Shown here: in pieces, positions 52,268 to 60,340 of the stretch
Layout: the number at the start of each line of letters is the position of its first letter
Position numbering within the stretch: position 1 is the stretch's first letter
Source: Puteibacter caeruleilacunae
Lineage (GTDB): Bacteria; Bacteroidota; Bacteroidia; Bacteroidales; Prolixibacteraceae
Assembly: GCA_005217565.1 (NCBI GenBank)
Contig: SJCO01000005.1
Coordinates: 372,001-436,000, forward strand
Length of the DNA: 64,000 nt
Direction of reading: 5' to 3'
Notes under the pieces: generated by a model
Database searches by the model: none
The model's input: only the letters and a program-made list of their open reading frames with translations
What the model was told of the DNA's origin: nothing
Position numbers and translations under genes: made by a program

Positions 52268-53559
52268 TTATTAATAAATTGACGCTACAAAATTTTCGAG
52301 GATATAGCGAAATTGAAATTCCATTGCATGAAGGATTTAACCTGATTATAGGAGACAATGGGAGTGGGAAAACATCATTGCTTGAGGCTTTGACTATTTC
52401 AATGGGATCTTTGTTTTTAGGGATAAGAAATACTGACTCAAGACATATCTTATCAAAAGATATGCATATCAGAAGTTTTGAAGATAGTGAAGAGTACGGC
52501 GGTAGTGTGGTTGTAATGGCTGAGGGTATCGTTAATGGAGAGCAGATAAGCTGGAGTCGTGAATTGACGAGTATAAATGGTAGAACATTGGTACGAGGAG
52601 CTCATGCCATAAAAAGTATTGGAGCTAATTATGATGCATTAATTCGACAAGGTGAGACTGTAAATTTACCTGTCTTGGCTTACTATGCAACCGGACGATT
52701 GTTTGATGAGGCTCGAGATACCAAAGAGAAGGAAAGTAAGTATCCCGAAATAGCATCCAGATTAAGAGCTTACAATCAGTGTTTAAAGGCTAAAATGACC
52801 TTTAAGAAATTTATTAAATGGTTTAGAGGAAAGCAATTGGCAAGGGCAACCAAAGGAACTGATGATATACGATTTGATCTGGTAAGAAATGCAATCATCA
52901 ATAATGTACCAGATTGTGAGAATATCTACTATGAATTGGATCCAGATAAACCTAATAAAGGACTTAAAGTAGAACTTGCAGATGGGCGCACACTTCCATT
53001 TTCATATTTAAGTGATGGTACCAGAAACTTTTTAGCATTGATTGCTGATATCGCCTATAAGTGTGTTACTTTAAATCCACATTTGAAAGAAAACGCTTTA
53101 TTAGAGACTACGGGTATTGTGCTTATTGATGAGCTAGATTTGCACTTACACCCTGAGTGGCAAAAAAGGATCATTAAAGGCCTGAGAGATACATTTCCGA
53201 AAGTGCAGTTTGTTTGTACTACCCATTCTCCATTTCTGATTCAGGAAACTGAGGCTAATCAGTTGATTAAACTAAAAGGTAGTGAGATTGAATATGTTGG
53301 TCAGGCTAACAACCAGAGTATTGAGGATATTGCTGAGGAGCATCAGGATGTAGAGAATCCCCAATGGAGTAAAAAGCGACAGATTATGTATGAGGTGGCT
53401 AAGGAATATTATAGCGCCGTTAAAGAAGGAACAGATACTCCAGAGTTAAAGGAAAAGTTTGATGAGGCGATGAAACCTTTTGCTAACGATACAGCGTTAT
53501 ATGCTGTGATTGACCAGGAGAAAATAAAAGCAGAGTACAAGAAAAGATTAAGTAAATAA
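52264..53559 (+). CDS. ptuA: Septu-type defence ATPase PtuA
   Basis: A 431-residue AAA/SMC-like ATPase of the OLD/RecF group. It has the N-terminal LTLQNFRGYSEIEIPLHEGF and Walker A GDNGSGKTSLLEA (about residues 31-43), a signature SYLSDGTRNFLALIADIA (about 240), Walker B GIVLIDELDLHLHPEWQKR (about 283) and VCTTHSPFLIQE (about 318). The C-terminal 100 residues (RQIMYEVAKEYYSAVKEGTD) are the part that in Septu contacts the nuclease. Its stop and the HNH start share a base (TAATG). The pair matches two-gene Septu antiphage systems, in which the ATPase controls an HNH nuclease. Confidence 0.78.
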   Translation: MIINKLTLQNFRGYSEIEIPLHEGFNLIIGDNGSGKTSLLEALTISMGSLFLGIRNTDSRHILSKDMHIRSFEDSEEYGGSVVVMAEGIVNGEQISWSRELTSINGRTLVRGAHAIKSIGANYDALIRQGETVNLPVLAYYATGRLFDEARDTKEKESKYPEIASRLRAYNQCLKAKMTFKKFIKWFRGKQLARATKGTDDIRFDLVRNAIINNVPDCENIYYELDPDKPNKGLKVELADGRTLPFSYLSDGTRNFLALIADIAYKCVTLNPHLKENALLETTGIVLIDELDLHLHPEWQKRIIKGLRDTFPKVQFVCTTHSPFLIQETEANQLIKLKGSEIEYVGQANNQSIEDIAEEHQDVENPQWSKKRQIMYEVAKEYYSAVKEGTDTPELKEKFDEAMKPFANDTALYAVIDQEKIKAEYKKRLSK

Positions 53560-54227
53560 TGCGACCAGTTAATAAAGGAGATTCCCCAAGAGATTATATC
53601 GATTACGGACAAGCACGGCATGATTTAGCTGAGCGTATCGGCTATTATTGTTCGTACTGTGAAATGAAAGTTTATCAAGGTATTGAGGTTGAGCATATTC
53701 TGCCGGTAAATCAAGGTGGGGACGAATTAGAGTGGGATAATTTTCTGTTGTCATGTAAATATTGCAATACCCGAAAAAGTGATCACAATGATAACTTATC
53801 CGATTATGTTTGGCCAGATATCGATAATACGGATCTGGTTTTTGAATATTCTGAGGCGAGTGTTGTTACACCACAGAAAGGTTTATCGTTGGAATTAAAC
53901 CAGAAGGCTCAGCAGACGATTGATTTGATGAAGCTAGATCTGTTTGCGGATAATACGACAGAAGCAGATACCAGATGGAGGTCAAGGAAAGAAGCATGGG
54001 ATTTGGCTCGGAAAAGCTATAATTCATGGGATGAAGCTCCTATTGTTGAGATGGCTCGTGTGATTGCCAGAACATCTTTGAGTGGTCACTATTCCATTTG
54101 GATGACTGTGTTTAGAGATGTGCCTGAGGTTTTAAAAGAGATTGACGAGGTATATCGATGTAAAGGATTATATAAAGAGTATGATGAGGATGGTAATAGG
54201 ATTGTAAGACCTGGAGGGTGTATATGA
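53559..54227 (+). CDS. ptuB: Septu-type HNH endonuclease PtuB
   Basis: A 222-residue HNH nuclease. The zinc-binding and catalytic part is at residues about 25-75: GYYCSYCEMKVYQGIEVEHI with LPVNQGGDELEWDNFLLSC and KYCNTRKSDHN, so two Cys-x2-Cys pairs and the conserved His of the EHI motif. The C-terminal 120 residues are helical. It overlaps the ATPase stop by one base. It should cleave nucleic acid when the ATPase is triggered. A small membrane protein gene follows 18 nt later. Confidence 0.8.
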   Translation: MRPVNKGDSPRDYIDYGQARHDLAERIGYYCSYCEMKVYQGIEVEHILPVNQGGDELEWDNFLLSCKYCNTRKSDHNDNLSDYVWPDIDNTDLVFEYSEASVVTPQKGLSLELNQKAQQTIDLMKLDLFADNTTEADTRWRSRKEAWDLARKSYNSWDEAPIVEMARVIARTSLSGHYSIWMTVFRDVPEVLKEIDEVYRCKGLYKEYDEDGNRIVRPGGCI

Positions 54228-54245
54228 TGGCTTAAGACGACAATT

Positions 54246-54719
54246 ATGAAGGAATGGAACTTGAAAGTAAAGAGTAGTGTGGAGGAAGTTGCTGAGAAAC
54301 TCGACGCTTCATTTGGATCTGTTAAAGGGTTCGTGTTTAACATGAAAAAGGACAGGAACGGTTTGGTGACATTTAAATTGCGTAAACGAGGGATGTATGC
54401 ATTTCAAATTCTATACCTGAATCGTATCGTCGCAAATGGAAAAATCGCAAAGGCTGATGCTGCAAATGAGAGCAATGTAGAGATCTTATTCTCTCAGGAT
54501 ATACTTGTGTATATAATGATATCGGTATACTTTATTGGGGGATTAGGACTGCTTGTAAGTGCTTTGTTTTTTGGAATTAGTAACAATATCAATGCGCTGT
54601 TAGTCGGTGTAATATTGTTGACTATCGGAATTTCTTTGTGGTTTGATATTAAGCGTAGATTTGAAAAGAATATTCAAAAATATAAGAAGCTATTTGCCGA
54701 GGTATTAGATGTGAAGTAA
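54246..54719 (+). CDS. Membrane protein of unknown function behind the Septu genes
   Basis: A 157-residue protein. The N-terminal 85 residues are soluble and beta-rich (WNLKVKSSVEEVAEKLDASF, then LVTFKLRKRGMYAFQ), followed by two membrane helices (about residues 92-115 and 118-138) and a basic tail. I have seen similar small proteins annotated as hypothetical in Bacteroidota. It starts 18 nt after the HNH gene and could be an accessory of the module, but this may be coincidence. Confidence 0.55.
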   Translation: MKEWNLKVKSSVEEVAEKLDASFGSVKGFVFNMKKDRNGLVTFKLRKRGMYAFQILYLNRIVANGKIAKADAANESNVEILFSQDILVYIMISVYFIGGLGLLVSALFFGISNNINALLVGVILLTIGISLWFDIKRRFEKNIQKYKKLFAEVLDVK

Positions 54720-54838
54720 AACGTTGGAGAACAATGAGCGTCGGTAATGACGGTTTATGTGGGGAAGTAATGGCACTGTAATATGCACATTTGAGATGTG
54801 GTAGATGGCTGCAACAGGACTTAAAAAATAATCTGATT

Positions 54839-56011
54839 ATGAAAACATATAAGCTGATATTACTGATTTGGTTTCCTGTGTTAATTTTTAATGGTTGTAA
54901 TCACAAGCCAGAGGTGAATCAATCAATAAGTGCGATTGATTTCCAGATTGATAGCTTGAGGGTTAAATTCAACATCCCTGCAGTGGCGTACGGTGTTATA
55001 AAAAACGACACGGTGTTGCTTCAACATGCCATTGGGTATCGCGATATTGAAACCAAGGAGAAGGCACAGGTAAATGATCTGTTCCATATCGGTTCAAATA
55101 CAAAGGCGTTCACCTCATTTCTTGCAGCAAAGCTTGTAGAGCAAGGGGTGATTAATTGGGATACCAGGTTCTTTGATGTATATCCAGAGTTGAAAAATGA
55201 GAGTAAGTCGGAATATGCTGCTATTTCGTTGAAACAGCTGTTGGGGAATAGGGCGCGACTCATTAGCTTTCAGAATGAATCAGAAAAGTATCCAATTGCT
55301 GATTATGAGAAGAATATAAGTCCCGACTTAAGTCTGCCTGAGAAAAGATATGCTTTCATCAAGCAGGTGCTGCAATATGAGCCTATTCCTTGGTATGATC
55401 ATCCTGACGATAGGTACTCTAATGCCGGGTTTATTGCGGCAGCACTGATGTTGGAGAAAGCTTCGGGAAAAACCTGGGAGGAGTTATTCCTTAAGATGTC
55501 GGATGACTTGAACCTAGGCGCACAGATTGGTTGGCCCGATGATAATGATCCTGAACAGCCTAAAGGACATATCAATCCTAAAGCCTGGACGTTCGATATT
55601 AATAAGGATATCATTCCTTTGCCAGAGTTTTTGAAGAAGTACCATTATTTCAATCAGTTTATGTTGTTGAATCATCCTTCGGGCAATGTGAGCATATCGC
55701 TTCCTAACTTCCTTGAGTATTTACGACTGAATATCAGGGGCCTGAATGGGGAGGATAACTATCTGCAAGCGACTACTTATAACGATGTTTTCAATGGCTA
55801 TAGTGATTATTCATGCGGATGGATGCATGAAAATTACTTTGTGCCTTGTTTTCACCATAAGGGGAGTTCTGGAACTTTCAACAGTATCGCAATCATTGAG
55901 CCCAATAAAAGGGTAGGGATAGTGATTCTGATTAATGTAGCCAATGCCGATGCGATTAATGCACTCGCAAAATTGCTGATCAATAAATACGTTACCGAAG
56001 CTCATTCTTGA
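54839..56011 (+). CDS. Serine beta-lactamase-like hydrolase, lipoprotein
   Basis: A 390-residue lipoprotein (ATG 54839, lipobox FNGCNH). The class C/beta-lactamase-family fold has the SxxK nucleophile in IGSNTKAFTSFLAAKLVEQG (about residue 80), YSNAGFIAAALMLEKASG (the Tyr-x-Asn motif, about 195), and HHKGSSGTFNSI in place of the KTG box (about 345). It is probably a peptidase or esterase acting in the periplasm, not a true beta-lactamase. The frame opens 16 codons earlier without a signal-peptide gain. Monocistronic. Confidence 0.85.
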   Translation: MKTYKLILLIWFPVLIFNGCNHKPEVNQSISAIDFQIDSLRVKFNIPAVAYGVIKNDTVLLQHAIGYRDIETKEKAQVNDLFHIGSNTKAFTSFLAAKLVEQGVINWDTRFFDVYPELKNESKSEYAAISLKQLLGNRARLISFQNESEKYPIADYEKNISPDLSLPEKRYAFIKQVLQYEPIPWYDHPDDRYSNAGFIAAALMLEKASGKTWEELFLKMSDDLNLGAQIGWPDDNDPEQPKGHINPKAWTFDINKDIIPLPEFLKKYHYFNQFMLLNHPSGNVSISLPNFLEYLRLNIRGLNGEDNYLQATTYNDVFNGYSDYSCGWMHENYFVPCFHHKGSSGTFNSIAIIEPNKRVGIVILINVANADAINALAKLLINKYVTEAHS

Positions 56012-56048
56012 TTAACCATCTATCCCAGAGAGACATTCTCTCTTTACT

Positions 56049-56391
56049 CCATGATGAACGTTAGTGAATCATGGGATATCATGATCACAATCAAGAAGCA
56101 ACACTGGAGGTGTGCACTCTCTTTAACCCATGATAAACGCAGTGAACCATGGAATATCATAGCATCACAATCAGTTTCTATCTGTCCCGGAGGGACATTT
56201 TCTTTTTTGCCCATGATAAACGCAGTGAATCATGGGATATCATGATCACAATCAAGAAACGGCACACTGGAGGTGTGCACTCTCTTTAACCCATGATAAA
56301 CGTTAGTGAATCATGGGATAAGAAGCAACCATCATCATCACCACCGCCGCACTTCCCCATAGCATTGAAAAGCAGCAGTCCCAGTCGGCGG
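56049..56391. repeat. Cluster of composite extragenic palindromes
   Basis: Four copies of a palindrome with arms CCATGAT/ATCATGG and a central AACGnnAGTGA (56049-56074, 56127-56152, 56210-56236, 56290-56318) alternate with TGTCCCGGAGGGACA and GCACACTGGAGGTGTGC palindromes. The last copy runs through AGAAGCAACC and an ATC/ACC microsatellite into a 48-bp element bounded by CCGCCG and CGGCGG (56344-56391). Similar composites lie at 62,542-62,643 and 63,576-63,678. No gene in 56,012-56,510. Confidence 0.8.
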
Positions 56392-56465
56392 AAGAGCCAA
56401 AGGCCCCAACATCAGTATTTCGCATATTTCCCTACCTTTTCCTTTCATAATTTCATTAGTGTTAC

Positions 56466-56473
56466 TACATTTG
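56466..56473 (+). promoter_or_regulatory. Promoter box TACATTTG ahead of the mrr fragment
   Basis: TAGTGTTACTACATTTGGGT at 56456-56475 fits the -7 consensus. The same 30-40 bp sequence precedes the genes at 63,265 and 63,880. Confidence 0.6.
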
Positions 56474-56510
56474 GGTTAACCTTTTACGAAACAATTAAAA
56501 AAACAACACA

Positions 56511-56555
56511 ATGACAATCCCAAATTACCAGCCTACGATGCTTCCAATGCACTAA
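56511..56555 (+). pseudogene. Truncated start of an Mrr-type restriction gene
   Basis: An ATG followed by MTIPNYQPTMLPMH and a stop. It is nearly the same as the first 13 residues of the gene at 63,880 (MAIPDYQSMMLPML), and the leaders match too. Only the promoter and first codons remain, so this is a relic of a duplication or replacement. Confidence 0.7.
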
Positions 56556-56597
56556 AATAGCACCCAAACAATCATCAATAATACAAAAGATCAACTA

Positions 56598-56870
56598 ATG
56601 AATACAAAACAAAAAATTATCCTGTGGATAGCCCGAATAGCAATGATAGCACTGTGTGTGGGCTACTTATACATGTATCATCCTTACACCTTCGGAATAT
56701 TTATCCTTGTCGTCATTTCAAGTTTTCAATCATTTTATAACCGTTCGGAAGGGGTAAAGAAATACAAGCGCGAGCTCATCTTTTGGGGTGTATTAGCAAG
56801 CTTTATTTCCATACTGATGGTATTCCCGGAGTTGAACTATTTAATTAACGACTATCAATCTCTGCAGTAA
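56598..56870 (+). CDS. Two-helix membrane protein, first copy of a duplicated pair
   Basis: A 90-residue protein with three hydrophobic helices (KIILWIARIAMIALCVGYLY, PYTFGIFILVVISSF, LASFISILMVFPELNYLI). The last 18 residues, including FPELNYLINDYQSLQ, are identical to those of the copy at 57,386. Its stop overlaps the next start (TAATG), so the two are translated together. Function unknown. Confidence 0.65.
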   Translation: MNTKQKIILWIARIAMIALCVGYLYMYHPYTFGIFILVVISSFQSFYNRSEGVKKYKRELIFWGVLASFISILMVFPELNYLINDYQSLQ

Positions 56871-57298
56871 TGAACAAACCCAAAAATTACAAAGCCCTGT
56901 TGGATATGATAATGCCCTTCGTTTTTATATTAGTAATTGTTGTTATAGGCATCTTATCGCATAAAGCGCATGCTAAACGCAGTAAATACGAGGTGGTAAA
57001 CAGAGATAGCAGTCTGTCAATAAAAGTAGACCGTACAGCAATGTATCGTGTTGCTACAACCTTTGTTGTTACTCCAGATAAGAAACACTATCAGATACCT
57101 TGGGCCGATAATATGGCATACGACAATATGCACTTATCGAATTTCGTCATGATGGGAGATTCAATCTGTAAGTCGGCCAACAGCGATAGTCTTTTCGTTA
57201 TTCGCGAAGGACAGCGATATCACTTTGTGCTAGAGCAAAGAATCTGGAATAGCGATAAGGCAATACCAGTCTTGTTCAAGATCAATAAAAAGCAATAG
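56870..57298 (+). CDS. Single-pass membrane protein with extracytoplasmic domain, first copy
   Basis: A 142-residue protein: one N-terminal membrane helix (MIMPFVFILVIVVIGILSHK) and a soluble domain with RVATTFVVTPDKKHYQIPWA then DNMAYDNMHLS and GQRYHFVLEQRIW. Most of this domain recurs in the product of 57,658-58,041. The domain is probably periplasmic. No family recognised. It is the partner of the preceding small membrane protein. Confidence 0.65.
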   Translation: MNKPKNYKALLDMIMPFVFILVIVVIGILSHKAHAKRSKYEVVNRDSSLSIKVDRTAMYRVATTFVVTPDKKHYQIPWADNMAYDNMHLSNFVMMGDSICKSANSDSLFVIREGQRYHFVLEQRIWNSDKAIPVLFKINKKQ

Positions 57299-57385
57299 CC
57301 TGTTAGGATCTTGACCAACGAGGAGCAGTCCTTAGGGGCAGACAATAGATGTAGTAACGAATAACAAAACTAATTGACTTCAATA

Positions 57386-57658
57386 ATGAGTACAAAACAA
57401 AAAATCATACTGGGGATAGCCGGCATTGTACTGGCAGCATTGTTTCTGGAATACTTATACCTGTATATGCCATACACATTTGGAACATTTGTCTTAGCGG
57501 GCATACCAGTTTTTTCAATCTATTATCATCGTGCAGAAGGAACAAAAAAGTACCGACGGGCACTCATATTTATGGCCGTGATTGCGCTCTTCTTATCCAT
57601 ACTGATGGTATTTCCGGAGTTGAACTATTTAATTAACGACTATCAATCTCTACAATAA
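57386..57658 (+). CDS. Two-helix membrane protein, second copy
   Basis: A 90-residue relative of the protein at 56,598 (MSTKQKIILGIAGIVLAAL, PYTFGTFVLAGIPVFSIYYH). The C-terminal end FPELNYLINDYQSLQ is unchanged between copies although the first 60 residues have diverged, which suggests a conserved contact. A start four codons upstream is possible. The stop again overlaps the next start. Confidence 0.65.
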   Translation: MSTKQKIILGIAGIVLAALFLEYLYLYMPYTFGTFVLAGIPVFSIYYHRAEGTKKYRRALIFMAVIALFLSILMVFPELNYLINDYQSLQ

Positions 57659-58041
57659 TGGGCAAGCCTTTAACAGAACAATACATAAGCAATAAGACGA
57701 TACGCATCTTCTTTGTAGCAGTTGTTGTGGCAATTGCTATCTTCTCGTACAAAGCGCGAGAACAACGCACTCGATTCACCGAAGTAACCACCGAGAGTAG
57801 TGTCTCGATGGAAGTACATCGTACCCTAATGCAACGGGTAGCCACAACCTTTGTTAGAACCTCCGACGACAGACTCTTTCAGATACCGTGGGCTGATAAT
57901 ATGGCTTACGAGAAGAAACACTTGGCAGCTTTCATCGAGCGAGGTGATTCAATCTACAAGCAAGCCAACAGCGATAGTATTTTCGTTATCCGAAAAGGAC
58001 AGCGATATCACTTCGTACTTGAGGAGAGGATCTGGAAGTAG
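57658..58041 (+). CDS. Single-pass membrane protein with extracytoplasmic domain, second copy
   Basis: A 127-residue relative of the protein at 56,870: N-terminal helix IRIFFVAVVVAIAIFSYK, then VATTFVRTSDDRLFQIPWAD, NMAYEKKHLAAFIERGDSIY and GQRYHFVLEERIW. It lacks the last 12 residues of the first copy. The pair-of-pairs arose by tandem duplication of about 0.8 kb. The location between defence genes is suggestive, but there is no direct sign of function. Confidence 0.65.
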   Translation: MGKPLTEQYISNKTIRIFFVAVVVAIAIFSYKAREQRTRFTEVTTESSVSMEVHRTLMQRVATTFVRTSDDRLFQIPWADNMAYEKKHLAAFIERGDSIYKQANSDSIFVIRKGQRYHFVLEERIWK

Positions 58042-58110
58042 GGAGGTCCGTTTTGGTAGTTTTAAGATGTTTTATAGTCTTAAAAGAACTATTATTAATA
58101 GATTTGTTCG

Positions 58111-58118
58111 TATATTTG
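58111..58118 (+). promoter_or_regulatory. Promoter box of the AAA15/RloB operon
   Basis: TATATTTG matches TAnnTTTG and lies 29 nt before the ATPase start. No clear -33 TTTG is seen at the usual distance. Confidence 0.5.
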
Positions 58119-58146
58119 TAAGAGAATTACAAAATAGCGACAAAAA

Positions 58147-59457
58147 ATGTTGATTAATTTTAGTGTTACGAACTTCGGTCCGATAAAAGAGCAGCAAACT
58201 CTTTCTTTTGAAGCAGATAGCTCTAGCCATCTTGAGGATTACTTTCTAATTCCTACTAAGGGTAATTTAAGATTACTAAAACTCGGTCTAATTTACGGGG
58301 CAAATGCATCAGGAAAGACAACAGTTTTGAGGGCTTTAGAGTTTTTAAGAGATTTGGTATTGGAGCCATATACTAAAAAAACAAGTAGGTTTGATTTTAA
58401 GCCTTTTTTGTTTGATCCGCAAACACCAAATGAAAATACTGTTTTTACTATCGAGTTCTTACAGAATAATATTAAATATTTTTATGAGTTAGAATTGAAT
58501 AATGAAGCAATAATTCGAGAAGAGTTATTCAACTTTAATCCCAATAGGGCAAATGTTTTTAAGAGGACAACGGATGTTGAAAATGAATATTCTGAAATAT
58601 CCTTTGGTAGTAAAATAAAGAAAAGTAAAGCCATTGAAAAAAGTCTTACTGCTAATACACTTTGGAACAATACTGTTTTGGGAGGATTTTTGAAGACTAA
58701 TGTTGAACAGAATGAGTTGAAAGAAGTAACTGATTGGTTTTCTGATTATTTGAAAGCTTTAATATATACCAGGACAGATTTGGAAGCGTATGTTACATCG
58801 CAAATTGGTCAGTCTGATATAAAAAAGGAAGATGTAGTTAATATTCTGAAGAAAGCAGATCTTAATATCTCCGATATAATCATTAATGCAGAAGAAAAGG
58901 ATATTCCTGCTGGAGTTCTGGAAATCATGGAGAAACAAGCAGGTGTTCCGAAAGATAAATTGAGTGAGTTGAAGAACAAAGGTAAACACACTACATTTGA
59001 TCTGGAATTTCAACATACTGTAGATGAGAATGATTATACTCTTTCGTTTGAAGATGAATCAGAAGGAACAAGGAGGTATTATGGTTTTGCTGGATTGTTA
59101 AGTATGTTGGTCCATAAATCGGCATTATTTTCAATTGATGAACTTGAAGCATCGTTACATCCTGATTTATTTACCCATTTCATTTTGTCTTTTTTAATGA
59201 ATTCAACAAAGTCGCAACTATTAGCAACTACTCATAACAGAGAGATTTTGAGCAATAGAGATATCTTTAGAAACGATGCAATCTGGATTACTGACAAGTC
59301 GGAATGTTGTTCTACAGAGTTGTACTCACTTGCCGATTTTGATACTTCAGTAATCCGTGATACAAGCAATGTCTACAATGCATATAAAATTGGAAAATTA
59401 GGAGGAGTTCCAAACTTAGGTGATCACTACATTGATACAGAAAATGAGAAGGACTAG
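58147..59457 (+). CDS. AAA15-type ATPase paired with RloB
   Basis: A 436-residue ATPase. It opens MLINFSVTNFGPIKEQQTLS, with Walker A IYGANASGKTTVLRALEFL (about residue 55), signature DESEGTRRYYGFAGLLSMLV (about 303) and Walker B ALFSIDELEASLHPDLFTHF (about 327), then LLATTHNREIL. This is the AAA15/AAA21 type found with RloB or nuclease partners. The long middle section (about 130-290) is a coiled-coil-like insertion. It overlaps rloB by 14 nt. Such pairs are candidate antiphage modules; activity is not shown here. Confidence 0.8.
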   Translation: MLINFSVTNFGPIKEQQTLSFEADSSSHLEDYFLIPTKGNLRLLKLGLIYGANASGKTTVLRALEFLRDLVLEPYTKKTSRFDFKPFLFDPQTPNENTVFTIEFLQNNIKYFYELELNNEAIIREELFNFNPNRANVFKRTTDVENEYSEISFGSKIKKSKAIEKSLTANTLWNNTVLGGFLKTNVEQNELKEVTDWFSDYLKALIYTRTDLEAYVTSQIGQSDIKKEDVVNILKKADLNISDIIINAEEKDIPAGVLEIMEKQAGVPKDKLSELKNKGKHTTFDLEFQHTVDENDYTLSFEDESEGTRRYYGFAGLLSMLVHKSALFSIDELEASLHPDLFTHFILSFLMNSTKSQLLATTHNREILSNRDIFRNDAIWITDKSECCSTELYSLADFDTSVIRDTSNVYNAYKIGKLGGVPNLGDHYIDTENEKD

Positions 59458-60082
59458 AAAACGCCCCATTAAGCAAAAACTAAAGTATGCAGCAGTGGTT
59501 GAAGGGCAATGTGAGTATTGGTATATTCAAATGCTTAAAAGGAATGAGCGTATTGTGAGTGTTGATATAATGCCGGAAATACCTCAAAAGAAAAAGCTTA
59601 TAGATCAATATGAAAAGGTAAAAGAGCTGGCTAGGCATTATGATCTGGTATTTTGGATTATTGATTTTGATGTTATATTAAAAGAGGATAAAGAAAGTAA
59701 AGTATCTAATAGCCCATTGCAGAATTTCAGACAGTATTATGAGAATCTTGAAAAGAAATATGACAATGTAAAGGTTATAATTAACAATCCCTGTATTGAA
59801 TATTGGTTTCTTTTACATTTTGTATCGACTTCCAGGTATTTTGATTGCTGTTCTAAATCAATTAAGGAGTTAGAAAAGTATATTTCCAAGTATAAAAAGA
59901 CGCAGGGCTTTTTTACGAAACAGGACAATGATATTTATTTGAGACTAAAACCATATCTTGATACCGCAATTAAAAATGCAAAGAAGGTTGAGAATTTTGA
60001 TTCTAAGAATGTGTTTGTAGGTATATGCCAGATGAATCGTTTTTTTGAGTCAGGTGAATTAAAAAAGATAACAGAGAAATAG
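59444..60082 (+). CDS. rloB: RloB family protein
   Basis: A 212-residue protein starting MRRTRKRPIKQKLKYAAVVE. Conserved positions are the Glu in VVEGQCEYWYIQMLKR, the Asp pair in LVFWIIDFDVILKED, and NNPCIEYWFLLHFVST. The E...D-x-D layout is reminiscent of TOPRIM-type nucleases, so it may be the effector of the upstream ATPase. RloB was first noted in restriction-linked loci of Campylobacter. The ATG at 59444 is used because homology starts there; an ATG eight codons earlier is in frame. Confidence 0.8.
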   Translation: MRRTRKRPIKQKLKYAAVVEGQCEYWYIQMLKRNERIVSVDIMPEIPQKKKLIDQYEKVKELARHYDLVFWIIDFDVILKEDKESKVSNSPLQNFRQYYENLEKKYDNVKVIINNPCIEYWFLLHFVSTSRYFDCCSKSIKELEKYISKYKKTQGFFTKQDNDIYLRLKPYLDTAIKNAKKVENFDSKNVFVGICQMNRFFESGELKKITEK

Positions 60083-60110
60083 TATTTACGATATTGAATT
60101 ATATCAAACA

Positions 60111-60299
60111 TCTGCCCTTTTAGGCAGATAATGTATGTAGCTACAGCGAGATGTTCATCCAATTTGCCACTTGGCAGCATTAATGAACTCTGCCCATTGG
60201 GGCAGATAATGTATGTAGAGACCAGGATAACCATCACCATCAACATCACCACCGCCGTGCCTCCCCATAGCCTTGAAAAGCAGCAGCACCAGTCGGCGG
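60111..60299. repeat. Two CTGCC/GGCAG palindromes and one CCGCCG element
   Basis: CTGCCCTTTTAGGCAG followed by ATAATGTATGTAG occurs at 60111-60139, and a near copy at 60189-60218. The third unit (60252-60299) is the 48-bp CCGCCG...CGGCGG element with a preceding CATCACC run, as at 56,344. Confidence 0.8.
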
Positions 60300-60340
60300 A
60301 AAAACTATAAACAATGCTTTCCCTCACCAATCCTGTAAAC

